A stretch of DNA of 25,558 nt, taken from Verrucomicrobiota bacterium (lineage in GTDB: Bacteria > Verrucomicrobiota > Verrucomicrobiia > Limisphaerales > CAZBKV01). The notes beneath the pieces were generated by a model, which saw nothing but the letters and a program-made list of their open reading frames with translations, ran no database searches and was not told where the DNA came from. Where the stretch lies: assembly GCA_021160185.1 (NCBI GenBank), contig JAGHDA010000254.1, forward strand, positions 1 to 25,558, written 5' to 3'. Positions 1 to 7,165 of this stretch are shown here, piece after piece. Within the stretch, counting starts at the first letter, position 1. Every line of letters begins with the position of its first letter. Made by a program: the position numbers and the translations under genes.

Positions 1-1
1 G

Positions 2-214
2 CCCGGCGGCTTGGCCGGCGTGCTCGAGACGCTGGGCAAGGCCGGAGTCAACGTCGAGTACATGTACGCCTTTCCCATCCCGCGGGCGGGGCGAGCGGTG
101 CTGGTGTTCCGCCTGGATCGCCCGGACGAGGCCGTGGCCGTCCTCCAGAAAAACGAGATCAATGTGGTGGGGCCGGTGGAGTTGTTCCGGAGACACAAGG
201 CAAAAGGCGACTAG
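2..214 (+). CDS. ACT domain protein, C-terminal fragment (5' end outside window)
   Basis: The frame is open from the window edge to a TAG at 212-214, giving about 70 residues. It reads PGGLAGVLETLGKAGVNVEY, then a beta strand RAVLVFRLDRPDEAVAVLQ and a last strand INVVGPVELF. This is the beta-alpha-beta pattern of an ACT ligand-binding domain, entered at the conserved Pro-Gly turn. It resembles the second half of the tandem ACT protein encoded at 3865-4293. Tandem ACT proteins of this kind are commonly found beside PaaK-type CoA ligases, so a ligase gene may lie just upstream of the window (inference). The next gene starts 29 bases downstream on the same strand, so this is probably the upstream part of the symporter operon. 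The ligand is unknown; amino acids or aryl acids are the usual guess for ACT domains. Confidence 0.8.
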   Translation, partial: PGGLAGVLETLGKAGVNVEYMYAFPIPRAGRAVLVFRLDRPDEAVAVLQKNEINVVGPVELFRRHKAKGD

Positions 215-243
215 ACAGATCAAGACAAACCCCGGAGGCGCTT

Positions 244-408
244 ATGTTGGGCATAGAAGATCCTTGGGTGGCGGCGGCGTATGTCCTGTGTGTGGCCGCA
301 GCGGCTCTGTGCGTCCTGTACAGCCTTTTTGTCGGACGGGCTTCCGACGAAGAGAGTCCGTCCTCCCGTGCCCCTGAAAGTTCGGAGGCTCCGCGGAACA
401 ACCCATAA
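244..408 (+). CDS. Symporter small accessory protein (54 aa membrane microprotein)
   Basis: A 54-codon frame starts at ATG 244 behind a good Shine-Dalgarno (GGAGG at 235-239, 4 nt from the ATG) and ends at TAA 406-408. The protein begins MLGIEDPWVAAAYVLCVAAA, has one hydrophobic helix at about residues 8-29 ending in LCVLYSLFVG, and then a hydrophilic Ser/Glu/Pro-rich tail. Proteins of this length and opening (MxGIxDPWVxxAYxLC) are known immediately upstream of sodium:solute symporters and are annotated as symporter small accessory proteins. Here the symporter starts 41 bases downstream. It is likely an inner-membrane partner or assembly factor of that symporter; the role is inferred from context. 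It is short enough to be missed by default gene calling. Confidence 0.85.
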   Translation: MLGIEDPWVAAAYVLCVAAAALCVLYSLFVGRASDEESPSSRAPESSEAPRNNP

Positions 409-417
409 CGAACCAAA

Positions 418-430
418 GCGGCTGAGCCGC
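418..430 (+). other. Small hairpin between accessory protein and symporter
   Basis: GCGGC-TGA-GCCGC forms a perfect 5-bp stem with a 3-base loop between the microprotein stop and the symporter ribosome binding site (GGAAAGGA at 434-441). There is no T-run, so it is not a standard terminator. It could set relative expression of the two genes, or it may be chance in this GC-rich DNA. Confidence 0.25.
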
Positions 431-449
431 GTCCGGAAAGGAAACTCGC

Positions 450-2357
450 ATGCACGCGTTGGGAGAGATTTCTATCGGCGAGCTGGCGGCGGTCCTGATC
501 TATCTGTTCATCACCGCCTACCTTGGCTGGCTTGGGTACCAGGGCACGAAAAATTCCACCGACTACATGGTGGCCGGTCGGAAAGCGCACCCCACAGTGG
601 TGGCCCTCAGCTACGCGGCCACTTTTATTTCCACCAGCGCCATCGTCGGATTCGGAGGCGCGGCCGGAATGTTCGGAATGAGCCTGTTGTGGCTCTGTTT
701 CGCCAACATCCTGATCGGCATTTTCGTGGCTTTCGTATGGCTGGGGCGGCCCACCCGGCGCATGGGCGCGGCGCTGGACGCCCACACCTTTCCCGAGCTG
801 CTGGGAAGACGTTTCCAGAGCCGCTTCCTCCAAGCGTTCGCCGGATTGATCATCGTCCTTTTCATGCCGCTCTACGGCACGGCGGTGCTGATCGGCGGAA
901 CCGAGTTTTTCTCCCAAGCCCTGGGCCTGGAATACGGGGCGGCGCTATTCATCTTTGCGGCGCTGGTGGCGGCGTATGTCTTCTTCGGAGGGCTCAAGGG
1001 CGTGATGTACACCGACGCGTTCCAGGGCGCGCTGATGTGCCTGGCCATGATCGTCCTGCTCCTCTTCACCTATAAGCTGGCGGGCGGCGTAGTCGAGGGC
1101 CACCGCGCGCTGGGCGAACTCAAGGCGCTTGTCCCCGCCTCTCTGCAGGCGATCGGCCACCGGGGCTGGACGGCCATGCCCGAGTTCGGGTTCGGATCCC
1201 CCAAATACAATCTGTGGTGGATCATCGTCGGCAGCCTCACGCTGGGCGTGGGCGTAGGCGTGCTGGCTCAGCCGCAGATGGCGGTCCGGTTCCTGACCGT
1301 TCGAAGCGGAAGGGAGCTGGATCGAGCGGTGGGCCTTGGCGGCGTGTTCGTGCTCCTGCTCGTGGGAACCAGCTACGTCACCGGCGCGCTTTCCAATCTT
1401 TACTTCATCCGCCACGGTCCGGTGTTTGAAGGGCGCGTGGTGAAGACGCTGGACGCGGCGCGCGGCCAGGCGCTGATCCAGGTGATGGAGAAGGATCCGG
1501 AACGCGGCTGGGCCGACATGGCGCGGGTTTCGCGGCCCGGAGCCAAGCCCGCGACCGAACCGGTGTTCCCCGCCGCCGCCGCGGGCAAAGGGCCGTTGCC
1601 CAAGGAAAAATTGCCCGACGGCACGGTTCGGGAAGGGCTCGTAATCCCGGCGGCGCTGATCAAAGACTCGCCGCCGACCAAGTTGGAAAACGGCGTTCAG
1701 GTCGTCCAGGGGCGAACGATTTCCCTCTTCGCCGCGAAGGGCCTGTCCGACCGGATCATCCCGCTCTACATCACCACGGCGCTGCCCAAATGGTTCGGGA
1801 TGCTGTTCATGCTGTCTCTGCTCGCGGCGGCCATGAGCACCCTCTCCAGCCAGTTTCACACCGTCGGCGCCGCCCTGGGGCGCGACGTGGTCGGACCCGG
1901 CCGCGGCGGCTTCCTGCTGGTGCGGCTGGGCGTGCTGGTCGCTTTCCTCGCGGCCGCGGGCATCGGCTACTATGCGCGCACCTCGCCGATGGCGGTCAGC
2001 GTGGTGGCCCGCGCCACGGCCATCTTTTTCGGCCTCTGCGCTTCGGCGTTTCTCCCGACCTTCGTGGGAGGCCTTTTCTGGCGGCGGATGACGCGAGCCG
2101 GGGCGATCAGCTCGACGCTCGTGGGCTTCCTGGTCACGGCGCTCTGGCTGCTATTGGTCAAAACGCCTGAATGCCGCGTGCTGGGGCTTGTCTCCGACAG
2201 CCTTCTGGCCGGGCATCCCAACTGGCCGGTCGTGGATCCCCTGCTTGTCGCTTTGCCGCTTTCCGCGCTGACAGCCGTCCTTGTGAGCCTCGCCGGCAAG
2301 CCGATGGACCCGGCCCACTTGGCGCGCTGCTTCGGCGAAGAAACCGCCAACCCGTGA
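450..2357 (+). CDS. Sodium:solute symporter (SSS/SLC5 family)
   Basis: The 635-residue inner-membrane protein starts at ATG 450 behind GGAAAGGA. It has many hydrophobic segments and the LeuT-fold SSS landmarks. TM1 carries SYAATFISTSAIVGFGG (residues 54-70). VFFGGLKGVMYTDAFQG lies at about 177-193. The sodium-site helix reads AAAMSTLSSQFHTVGAALGR (459-478), matching the usual AxxMSTxSSQL signature. The family couples Na+ entry to uptake of sugars, amino acids, acetate or other carboxylates; the substrate here cannot be read from the sequence. An unusually long hydrophilic loop of about 115 residues (about 322-437) lies between two membrane helices and is rich in Pro, Lys and Ala. The gene sits between its small accessory protein and an outer-membrane porin whose possible GTG start overlaps the TGA stop, which suggests one operon for uptake across both membranes. 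Confidence 0.93.
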   Translation: MHALGEISIGELAAVLIYLFITAYLGWLGYQGTKNSTDYMVAGRKAHPTVVALSYAATFISTSAIVGFGGAAGMFGMSLLWLCFANILIGIFVAFVWLGRPTRRMGAALDAHTFPELLGRRFQSRFLQAFAGLIIVLFMPLYGTAVLIGGTEFFSQALGLEYGAALFIFAALVAAYVFFGGLKGVMYTDAFQGALMCLAMIVLLLFTYKLAGGVVEGHRALGELKALVPASLQAIGHRGWTAMPEFGFGSPKYNLWWIIVGSLTLGVGVGVLAQPQMAVRFLTVRSGRELDRAVGLGGVFVLLLVGTSYVTGALSNLYFIRHGPVFEGRVVKTLDAARGQALIQVMEKDPERGWADMARVSRPGAKPATEPVFPAAAAGKGPLPKEKLPDGTVREGLVIPAALIKDSPPTKLENGVQVVQGRTISLFAAKGLSDRIIPLYITTALPKWFGMLFMLSLLAAAMSTLSSQFHTVGAALGRDVVGPGRGGFLLVRLGVLVAFLAAAGIGYYARTSPMAVSVVARATAIFFGLCASAFLPTFVGGLFWRRMTRAGAISSTLVGFLVTALWLLLVKTPECRVLGLVSDSLLAGHPNWPVVDPLLVALPLSALTAVLVSLAGKPMDPAHLARCFGEETANP

Positions 2358-2368
2358 AAAACCTATCG

Positions 2369-3775
2369 ATGGAAAGAAACAAATCACACCCGTCAGGACA
2401 GGTCCGAAGGCGGCTCCGCCGCGCGAGAGGAACGGCGCTGATGTTGGCGCTGCTTGGCGCCGGCCCGGCATTCGGGGCGGAGACGACCGCCGCGCCTCCA
2501 GCGCTTATCGAACAGATTAAGCATCCCGCCTCCTGGTTCGAGTGGGGCGGCGACTTCCGATGGCGCCACGAATACATGGACAACGGAATCACCGTCAACC
2601 GGGACCTTCCGCAAAACATCCAGAGCTACCAACGCTACCGCGCCCGGATCTGGGGCCAAGCTTCCCTGAGAACCAACTTCCTCTTCAAGACCCGTCTGGC
2701 CGCCGAGCCGCGCCTTTTCTTCGAGCCGTATCCCACCTATTCCTCCGGACTGGATTGGGGCGAGGGCGTCATCGACAATCTCTACTTCCAATGGAGCCGG
2801 CCCGCCTCGCTGCCGGTGGTTTTTAAGGTCGGCCGGCAGGACGTATTCCTGGGCAACGGCTGGCTTATGGCCGACGGCACGCCGCTCGATGGGTCGAGGA
2901 CGTACTTCGTCGACGCGGCCCGCGCCACCGTTTCGTGGGACGCGGCCAACACCACGGCCGATCTGTTCTACATCGACCACGGGGCGTGGAACGACCGTTG
3001 GCTGCCGCCCATCAACCACCTGCGAAAACCCTGGGTCGAGCAGGATGAACGCGGCGCGGCGGTCTGGCTCGCCAACCGCTCTCTCCCGGACATGGAGCTG
3101 GACGGCTTCTTCTTCTATAAGCACGACTACCACCCCGTGCGCCCCGCTCCCGCGGGGTCAAAGGGCGACCTTTACACTATCGGGCCGCGGATCGTCTGGG
3201 ACGCCGGCGGCCCTTGGCAATGCCGCGTGGAAGGCGCGTTCCAATGGGGCGAGAAAAACGGCAACGACGTGGAAGCTTACGGGGCAAACGCCCGCCTGAC
3301 TTATCGCTTCAACGACCCGTGGAAAAACCAAGTCTGGCTCGCCTACGAGCATCTCTCCGGGGACGATCCGTCCACTTCCAAAAATGAAGAGTTCGACCTG
3401 CTCTGGGGCCGCTGGCCGCGATGGAGCGAGCTTTACATCTACTCGGTCTTTCTCGAGACGCGGCCCTCCCAGATCAGCAACCTGAACCGCTTGGGACCGG
3501 GCTGGCAATGCTCTCCCGCGCCGTGGTTGACCACTTCGCTGGAGTACGCGGCGCTGTTTGCGGATCAGGAGGCCCCGGCGGTAAGCGCGCTGAGGCCGCA
3601 GATTTTCAGCCGCCGGGGGGATTTTCGGGGTCACTTCCTGCGCGGGGCGATCAAGTGCCGCTTCAACAAGCACTGGAGCGGTCATCTTTGGGGCGAAGTT
3701 GTCTTCCCGGGCGACTTCTACACCACGCGGGAACCGCTCACGTTCCTCCGGGCGCAAATGATGTTCGTCTTCTAA
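2369..3775 (+). CDS. Outer-membrane porin, alginate-export (AlgE)-like beta-barrel
   Basis: A protein of about 468 residues has a basic N-terminus and a short hydrophobic signal stretch (LMLALLGAGPAFGA, cleavage near residue 37). The mature part is dominated by alternating aromatic/polar strands such as FEWGGDFRWRHEYMDNG, LRTNFLFKTRLAAEPRLFFE and VVFKVGRQDVFLGNGWL. It ends in RAQMMFVF, a C-terminal Phe typical of outer-membrane barrels. The strand pattern and the KVGRQD.FLGNGW element match the alginate-export/porin superfamily. ATG 2369 is chosen. An in-frame GTG at 2354 overlaps the symporter TGA as GTGA and would add five residues; neither has a strong ribosome binding site. The close linkage suggests the barrel admits the substrate of the upstream symporter (inference). 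The family name does not imply alginate as substrate. Confidence 0.82.
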   Translation: MERNKSHPSGQVRRRLRRARGTALMLALLGAGPAFGAETTAAPPALIEQIKHPASWFEWGGDFRWRHEYMDNGITVNRDLPQNIQSYQRYRARIWGQASLRTNFLFKTRLAAEPRLFFEPYPTYSSGLDWGEGVIDNLYFQWSRPASLPVVFKVGRQDVFLGNGWLMADGTPLDGSRTYFVDAARATVSWDAANTTADLFYIDHGAWNDRWLPPINHLRKPWVEQDERGAAVWLANRSLPDMELDGFFFYKHDYHPVRPAPAGSKGDLYTIGPRIVWDAGGPWQCRVEGAFQWGEKNGNDVEAYGANARLTYRFNDPWKNQVWLAYEHLSGDDPSTSKNEEFDLLWGRWPRWSELYIYSVFLETRPSQISNLNRLGPGWQCSPAPWLTTSLEYAALFADQEAPAVSALRPQIFSRRGDFRGHFLRGAIKCRFNKHWSGHLWGEVVFPGDFYTTREPLTFLRAQMMFVF

Positions 3776-3818
3776 CCCGCGGCCTTCCGGAGAGCGCAGC
3801 TTGTTTTTTTCAGGGCAA

Positions 3819-3848
3819 GCCCGCGACGGGAAACCGTCGCGGGCTTTT
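3819..3848 (+). terminator. Rho-independent terminator after the porin gene
   Basis: GCCCGCGACGG (3819-3829), a GAAA tetraloop and CCGTCGCGGGC (3834-3844) make a perfect 11-bp stem followed by TTTT. It lies 44 bases after the porin stop and just before the convergent ACT gene ends at 3865. The T-run orientation fits termination of the plus-strand operon. Confidence 0.88.
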
Positions 3849-3864
3849 CCACGCGCAAGCCGAT

Positions 3865-4293
3865 CTACAACGAAAGCAATTCCTCTTCGGAAAGCTCGTG
3901 CAGATCCTGCTCGCGCACGACGCGGCGCGCGGCTTCGAGCTGGTCGGTTTCGATCAGGATGATCGCGCGGCCGTTGAAGACAAAGCCCGAGCAGTTCTTG
4001 AGATTCACCCCCGCCTCGGCCAGCTTCGAGGTCAGAAAATGGAGGCTTCCCGGCTCGTCGGCCATCTCCACCGCAAGGATCTCCGGCAGCGAACAGGTGA
4101 ATCCACGGCTCTTCAGAACGCGGTAGGCCAGGTCGGTCTTGTCCACCAGAAACCGGATCACGCCGAAGCCGTTGACCCCGGCAATGCCGAGCCAATGGAT
4201 GTTGACGCCGGACTCGGCCAGGATGCCCGCGCAGCGCGCGAGCCGCCCCGTGTGGTTTTCCGCAAAAACAGCGACAAGCTTGGTCGGGTTCAT
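3865..4293 (-). CDS. Tandem ACT domain protein, PaaK-associated type
   Basis: The protein of about 142 residues has two ACT repeats. The first is LVAVFAENHTGRLARCAGIL followed by GVNIHWLGIAGVNGFGVIRFLVD. The second is ILAVEMADEPGSLHFLTSKL followed by GVNLKNCSGFVFNGRAIILIE. Each carries the Gly/Pro-Gly turn that starts the ligand-binding helix. It ends in an acidic tail (LSEEELLSL). ATG 4293 is preferred because family members begin just before the first strand. An in-frame TTG at 4305 would add four residues; the GGAG before the ATG is very close (1 nt). The gene lies 20 bases behind the CoA ligase stop, so the two are co-transcribed. Proteins of this architecture beside PaaK are thought to sense amino acids or aryl acids and may regulate the ligase (inference). 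Confidence 0.85.
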   Translation of the reverse strand: MNPTKLVAVFAENHTGRLARCAGILAESGVNIHWLGIAGVNGFGVIRFLVDKTDLAYRVLKSRGFTCSLPEILAVEMADEPGSLHFLTSKLAEAGVNLKNCSGFVFNGRAIILIETDQLEAARRVVREQDLHELSEEELLSL

Positions 4294-4313
4294 GCTCCGG
4301 AACAATCAGGGGT

Positions 4314-5606
4314 TCAAAGGGTGCGGTTGTCGATCACACGTTTGGCTTTGCCCTCGCTCACCGGGAGCGAGCCGGGCGAGACAAGCTCGATCTTCGGTTT
4401 CACAAGGATTTCCTCCCGGATGGCTCGCTCGAGCGTCTCCTGGAGGGCGCGCAGGCCCTCGACCCGCCCGTCGAAAGCGGACGCCGAAAGCTCGACCCGC
4501 ACGGTCAGCTCATCCGCTTGCTCGAGCAGAATCTGGTAGTTGCGGCCCACGCCGCGGACGCCCATCAGGACCTGCTCAATTTGTTGGGGGTAAAAGTTCA
4601 CGCCGCGGACGATGAGCATGTCGTCCGCCCGTCCGGAAATCCGCTCGATGCGGCGATGGACGCGGCCGCAAGGGCATGGCTCGGGCAGGATCCGCGTAAT
4701 GTCCCGCGTGCGATAGCGGATCAGGGGCATGGCTTCCCGACAAAGCGTGGTGAGAACCAGCTCGCCTCGTTCTCCCTCCGGAAGCGGGCGGCCGCTCTCC
4801 GGATCGACGATCTCCATCAAGTACTGATCCTCCCAGAGGTGCAGGCCGCTCTTCTCGAGGCATTCAAAGGCCACCCCGGGGCCGTTCATCTCCGACAGAC
4901 CGTAGCAGTTGAACACATCCACCCCCAGAGCCGCCTCGATGCGGGCCCGCGTCTCCTCGGTGTAGGCCTCGGCGCCCACGTAGACAATCCGAATGCGCAG
5001 GTCCTTCCGCGGATCGATCCCTTGCCGTTCGAGATAGTCGGCCAGATAAAGCGCGTAGCTGGGCGTCAGATGCAGAATGGTCGTGCGAAAATCGCGCATC
5101 AGCTTCACCTGGCGCTCGGTGTGGCCCGGACCCGAAGGGACGATCAGCATCCCGACCCGCTCCGCTCCGTAATGCATCATCAACGCCCCGGTGAAGAGAC
5201 CGTACGTCATCATGTTCTGGAGGACGTCCTCCTTGGTCGCGCCGGTCATCGTCAAGCAGCGGGCCATCACATCCGCCGCCGTCTCCAGGTCCCGGCGGGA
5301 AAAGTAAATCGCCTTCGGGTTGCCGGTGGTGCCGCTGGAGGTGTGGACGCGGACGACTTCGCTCCGGGGCGCAGCCAAAAGCCCTTCCGGATAGCTGCGG
5401 CGCACATCCTCCGCGGTCGTAAACGGCAGTTGACAAAGATCCTCGATCGATCCGATCGCCTCGGGGCCGACTCCGGCTTCCCCGAACCGTTTGCGGTAAA
5501 AAGGAACGCGCTCCCATACGGCGGCGACCGTTTTCCGGAGCCGCTCCGTCTGGAGCCGCCTTAGCTCGTCCCTCCGAAGAAGCTCGATCTCTTTCTGCCA
5601 GAACAT
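4314..5606 (-). CDS. paaK: Phenylacetate-CoA ligase-type acyl-CoA synthetase
   Basis: The 430-residue protein belongs to the ANL adenylate-forming superfamily, PaaK branch: acid + ATP + CoA gives acyl-CoA + AMP + PPi in the cytoplasm. Visible motifs are the phosphate-binding loop TSSGTTGNPK (residues 89-98), TYGLFTGALMMHYGAER (134-150), the adenine-contact region YGLSEMNGPG (235-244), YRTRDIT (298-304) and the C-terminal hinge GRADDMLIVRGVNFYP (325-340). Length matches PaaK (about 430-440). ATG 5606 is chosen because FWQKEIELLRRDELRRLQ fits the family N-terminus; the frame stays open upstream and no clear ribosome binding site is seen. It is followed by the tandem ACT gene and preceded by a small membrane protein. 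PaaK homologues with ACT partners also occur with 2-oxoacid oxidoreductases, so the true substrate may be an aryl acetate from amino acid breakdown rather than phenylacetate itself. Confidence 0.9.
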   Translation of the reverse strand: MFWQKEIELLRRDELRRLQTERLRKTVAAVWERVPFYRKRFGEAGVGPEAIGSIEDLCQLPFTTAEDVRRSYPEGLLAAPRSEVVRVHTSSGTTGNPKAIYFSRRDLETAADVMARCLTMTGATKEDVLQNMMTYGLFTGALMMHYGAERVGMLIVPSGPGHTERQVKLMRDFRTTILHLTPSYALYLADYLERQGIDPRKDLRIRIVYVGAEAYTEETRARIEAALGVDVFNCYGLSEMNGPGVAFECLEKSGLHLWEDQYLMEIVDPESGRPLPEGERGELVLTTLCREAMPLIRYRTRDITRILPEPCPCGRVHRRIERISGRADDMLIVRGVNFYPQQIEQVLMGVRGVGRNYQILLEQADELTVRVELSASAFDGRVEGLRALQETLERAIREEILVKPKIELVSPGSLPVSEGKAKRVIDNRTL

Positions 5607-5661
5607 AGCGGCTTGGGGCTCAGTGCTCAGAGGCGCGCTGAGACAGACGGAAGCTCCGTTT

Positions 5662-5973
5662 TCACTGCGCGCCGGGCGCGCCCGATTCCGGGAGGGCGTT
5701 GGTCGCCGGCGGATTGGCGGCCGGCGCTCCGGGCGCCGGCTGCGGCGCGGCCCCAGGACCGGAAAACACCTTGGCAAGGATCAGCGCCAACAACCCCACC
5801 ACAAACACCGCCGCGATGAAAAGCGGCGTCTTGGGCGTCTCCCGCCGACCGTGGACGGGCGGCTTGGAGCCGCCCCGGAAGGCTTCGATTAATCCTTTCT
5901 TGGTTCCGGAGGCTTTCTTCTTGCCCTTGGGTTTGGCCGTCTTCCCCGACGCCTTGGCGCGTTTCGAACTCAT
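5662..5973 (-). CDS. Hypothetical Lys-rich single-pass membrane protein
   Basis: I do not recognise this 103-residue protein. The N-terminal 48 residues are strongly basic (SSKRAKASGKTAKPKGKKKA and further Lys/Arg). One transmembrane helix follows (TPLFIAAVFVVGLLALILAKVF, about residues 49-70). The tail is Pro/Ala-rich (GAAPQPAPGAPAANPPATNA). By the positive-inside rule the Lys-rich part is cytoplasmic and the Pro/Ala tail periplasmic. The stop lies 55 bases before the CoA ligase start on the same strand, so it may head that operon. The ATG at 5973 has only a weak ribosome binding site. Codon and GC use are like the neighbours. It is probably a real gene because the charge/TM/Pro-Ala architecture is coherent, but no function can be given. 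Confidence 0.6.
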   Translation of the reverse strand: MSSKRAKASGKTAKPKGKKKASGTKKGLIEAFRGGSKPPVHGRRETPKTPLFIAAVFVVGLLALILAKVFSGPGAAPQPAPGAPAANPPATNALPESGAPGAQ

Positions 5974-6076
5974 CTGGAGCCTATGCTACGCAAGGCCCGC
6001 CCGGGGCCAAGCGTTTTCGGCGGTCCGTCTCAGAACGCCCTCCAAGCTCTGTTTGAGGAGGCGGCGCGCACGGCAG

Positions 6077-6102
6077 AGCCGCTCCACCGGATGGGAGCGG
6101 TT
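6077..6102. other. Inverted repeat in divergent intergenic region
   Basis: AGCCGCTCC (6077-6085), an 8-base spacer and GGAGCGGTT (6094-6102) form a 9-bp stem including one G-T pair. It lies in the 169-bp space between the divergently oriented 5662-5973 gene and the DUF1232 gene at 6143. It could be an operator or leader hairpin. No convincing sigma-70 boxes or other features are seen in the rest of this gap. Confidence 0.3.
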
Positions 6103-6142
6103 TCGGATTGTCATCCTTAACCCGGCTGGTACGGTGGGCGGC

Positions 6143-6547
6143 ATGTCGGACATCGCCGAATTTGTGCAAAGCGGCGCGGCGAAAGTGGCTCCAAAAACCC
6201 TCGAGGAGCTGATGCGCGAACTGCCTCTGTGGAAAAGCGAGTTCGCGCAGATCCATACGCCGCGTTTCCCGCATCTGGTCCGGCAGCTCGAGTTTTTGGC
6301 GGATCTGGTCGAAGACGTTTACGACGGCGCATACAAAGAGCTGCCCTACGCGGCCTTGGCGGCGGCTGTCTTCGCGCTGCTTTACGCAAAACAGGAAGCG
6401 GACCTCATCCCCGATTGGACCGGAGAAATGGGGCGCGCGGACGATTCCAGCGTGGTCCGCGCCGTCCTGATCCTTCACGAAAAAGCGCTGATGCGCTACG
6501 CCGAGTGGCGGCGCATCCCCTGGAACCGCATCAGCACCAAGCCTTGA
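6143..6547 (+). CDS. DUF1232 (YkvA-like) domain protein
   Basis: The 134-residue protein has an N-terminal helical region (MSDIAEFVQSGAAKVAPKTL and on), then the hydrophobic stretch LPYAALAAAVFALLYAKQEA and DLIPDWTGEMGRADDSSVV. This matches the DUF1232 core in which a membrane-like helix runs into Y..sP.DLIPDf...G..DD. The usual S-P before the D is replaced here by Q-E-A. DUF1232 proteins are small and often membrane-associated; their function is unknown. ATG 6143 has a weak GGTGGGCGGC in front. The frame is open further upstream, but that segment lacks coding character. The gene is convergent with the YjbQ-type gene (66 bases between stops). Confidence 0.7.
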   Translation: MSDIAEFVQSGAAKVAPKTLEELMRELPLWKSEFAQIHTPRFPHLVRQLEFLADLVEDVYDGAYKELPYAALAAAVFALLYAKQEADLIPDWTGEMGRADDSSVVRAVLILHEKALMRYAEWRRIPWNRISTKP

Positions 6548-6613
6548 GCGGCGAGCGCCCCCAACAGTTCCGGCGCCCTGCCCCGCCTCGGTCCTGAACG
6601 GCGTTTGCGCCGG

Positions 6614-7045
6614 CTATTCGCCGATGATTTTGACCAGGACGCGCTTGCGACGGCGGCCGTCGAACTCGCCGTAGAAGATCTGCTCCCACGGGCCCAGGTC
6701 CAAACGGCCTTCGGTGATCGCCACCACAACCTCCCGCCCCATGACCTGGCGCTTGATGTGGGCGTCGGCGTTGTCTTCACCGGTGCGGTTGTGCCGATAC
6801 TGGCTGATCGGCTCGTGCGGGGCCAACCCTTCCAGCCAGTCGTCGAAGTCCTGGACCAATCCCGGCTCGTCGTCGTTGATGTAGACGCTGGCGGTGATAT
6901 GCATGGCGTTGACCAGGCATAGCCCTTCCCTAACGCCGCTCTTGCGGACCAGCTCCTCGACCTGGTCGGTAATGTTGATGTAGCCCCGCCGTTGGGGAAT
7001 GTTGAACCAGAGGTGTTCGGTGAGCGATTTCATGGCCTCGGACAT
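6614..7045 (-). CDS. YjbQ/UPF0047 family protein (secondary thiamine-phosphate synthase-like)
   Basis: The 143-residue protein matches the YjbQ family from end to end. Landmarks are INITDQVEELVRKSGVREG (24-42), MHITASVYINDDEPGLVQDF (48-67), YRHNRTGEDNADAHIKRQVM (83-102) and LDLGPWEQIFYGEFDG (115-130). The conserved His (H49, H85, H96), Asn and Glu residues of the family pocket are present. The family has weak thiamine-phosphate synthase activity when overexpressed in E. coli, but its physiological role is not settled. ATG 7045 is chosen because GGGAGG lies 9 bases ahead of it; another ATG four codons in (7033) is less well placed. It stands alone, divergent from the beta-helix gene 120 bases away; no clear promoter is visible in that gap. 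Confidence 0.92.
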   Translation of the reverse strand: MSEAMKSLTEHLWFNIPQRRGYINITDQVEELVRKSGVREGLCLVNAMHITASVYINDDEPGLVQDFDDWLEGLAPHEPISQYRHNRTGEDNADAHIKRQVMGREVVVAITEGRLDLGPWEQIFYGEFDGRRRKRVLVKIIGE

Positions 7046-7165
7046 TGCCAAAGGCCTCCCGGCAATCCAACACCAAACGCCCCTGCGCGCTTCGCGGCCG
7101 GAGGGCGGGAAGCGTTCCTCCTTGCGCGCCGGGAAGGCTCGGGCGGATGCTTCCTGCCTGGAGCA

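Noticed and set aside
2171..2368. N-terminal extension of the porin frame inside the symporter gene
   Set aside because: The extension is an alternative frame of the symporter's last helices. The signal peptide appears only after ATG 2369.
4518..5564. 348-codon plus-strand frame opposite the CoA ligase
   Set aside because: Antisense to an unambiguous PaaK-type enzyme with complete motifs.
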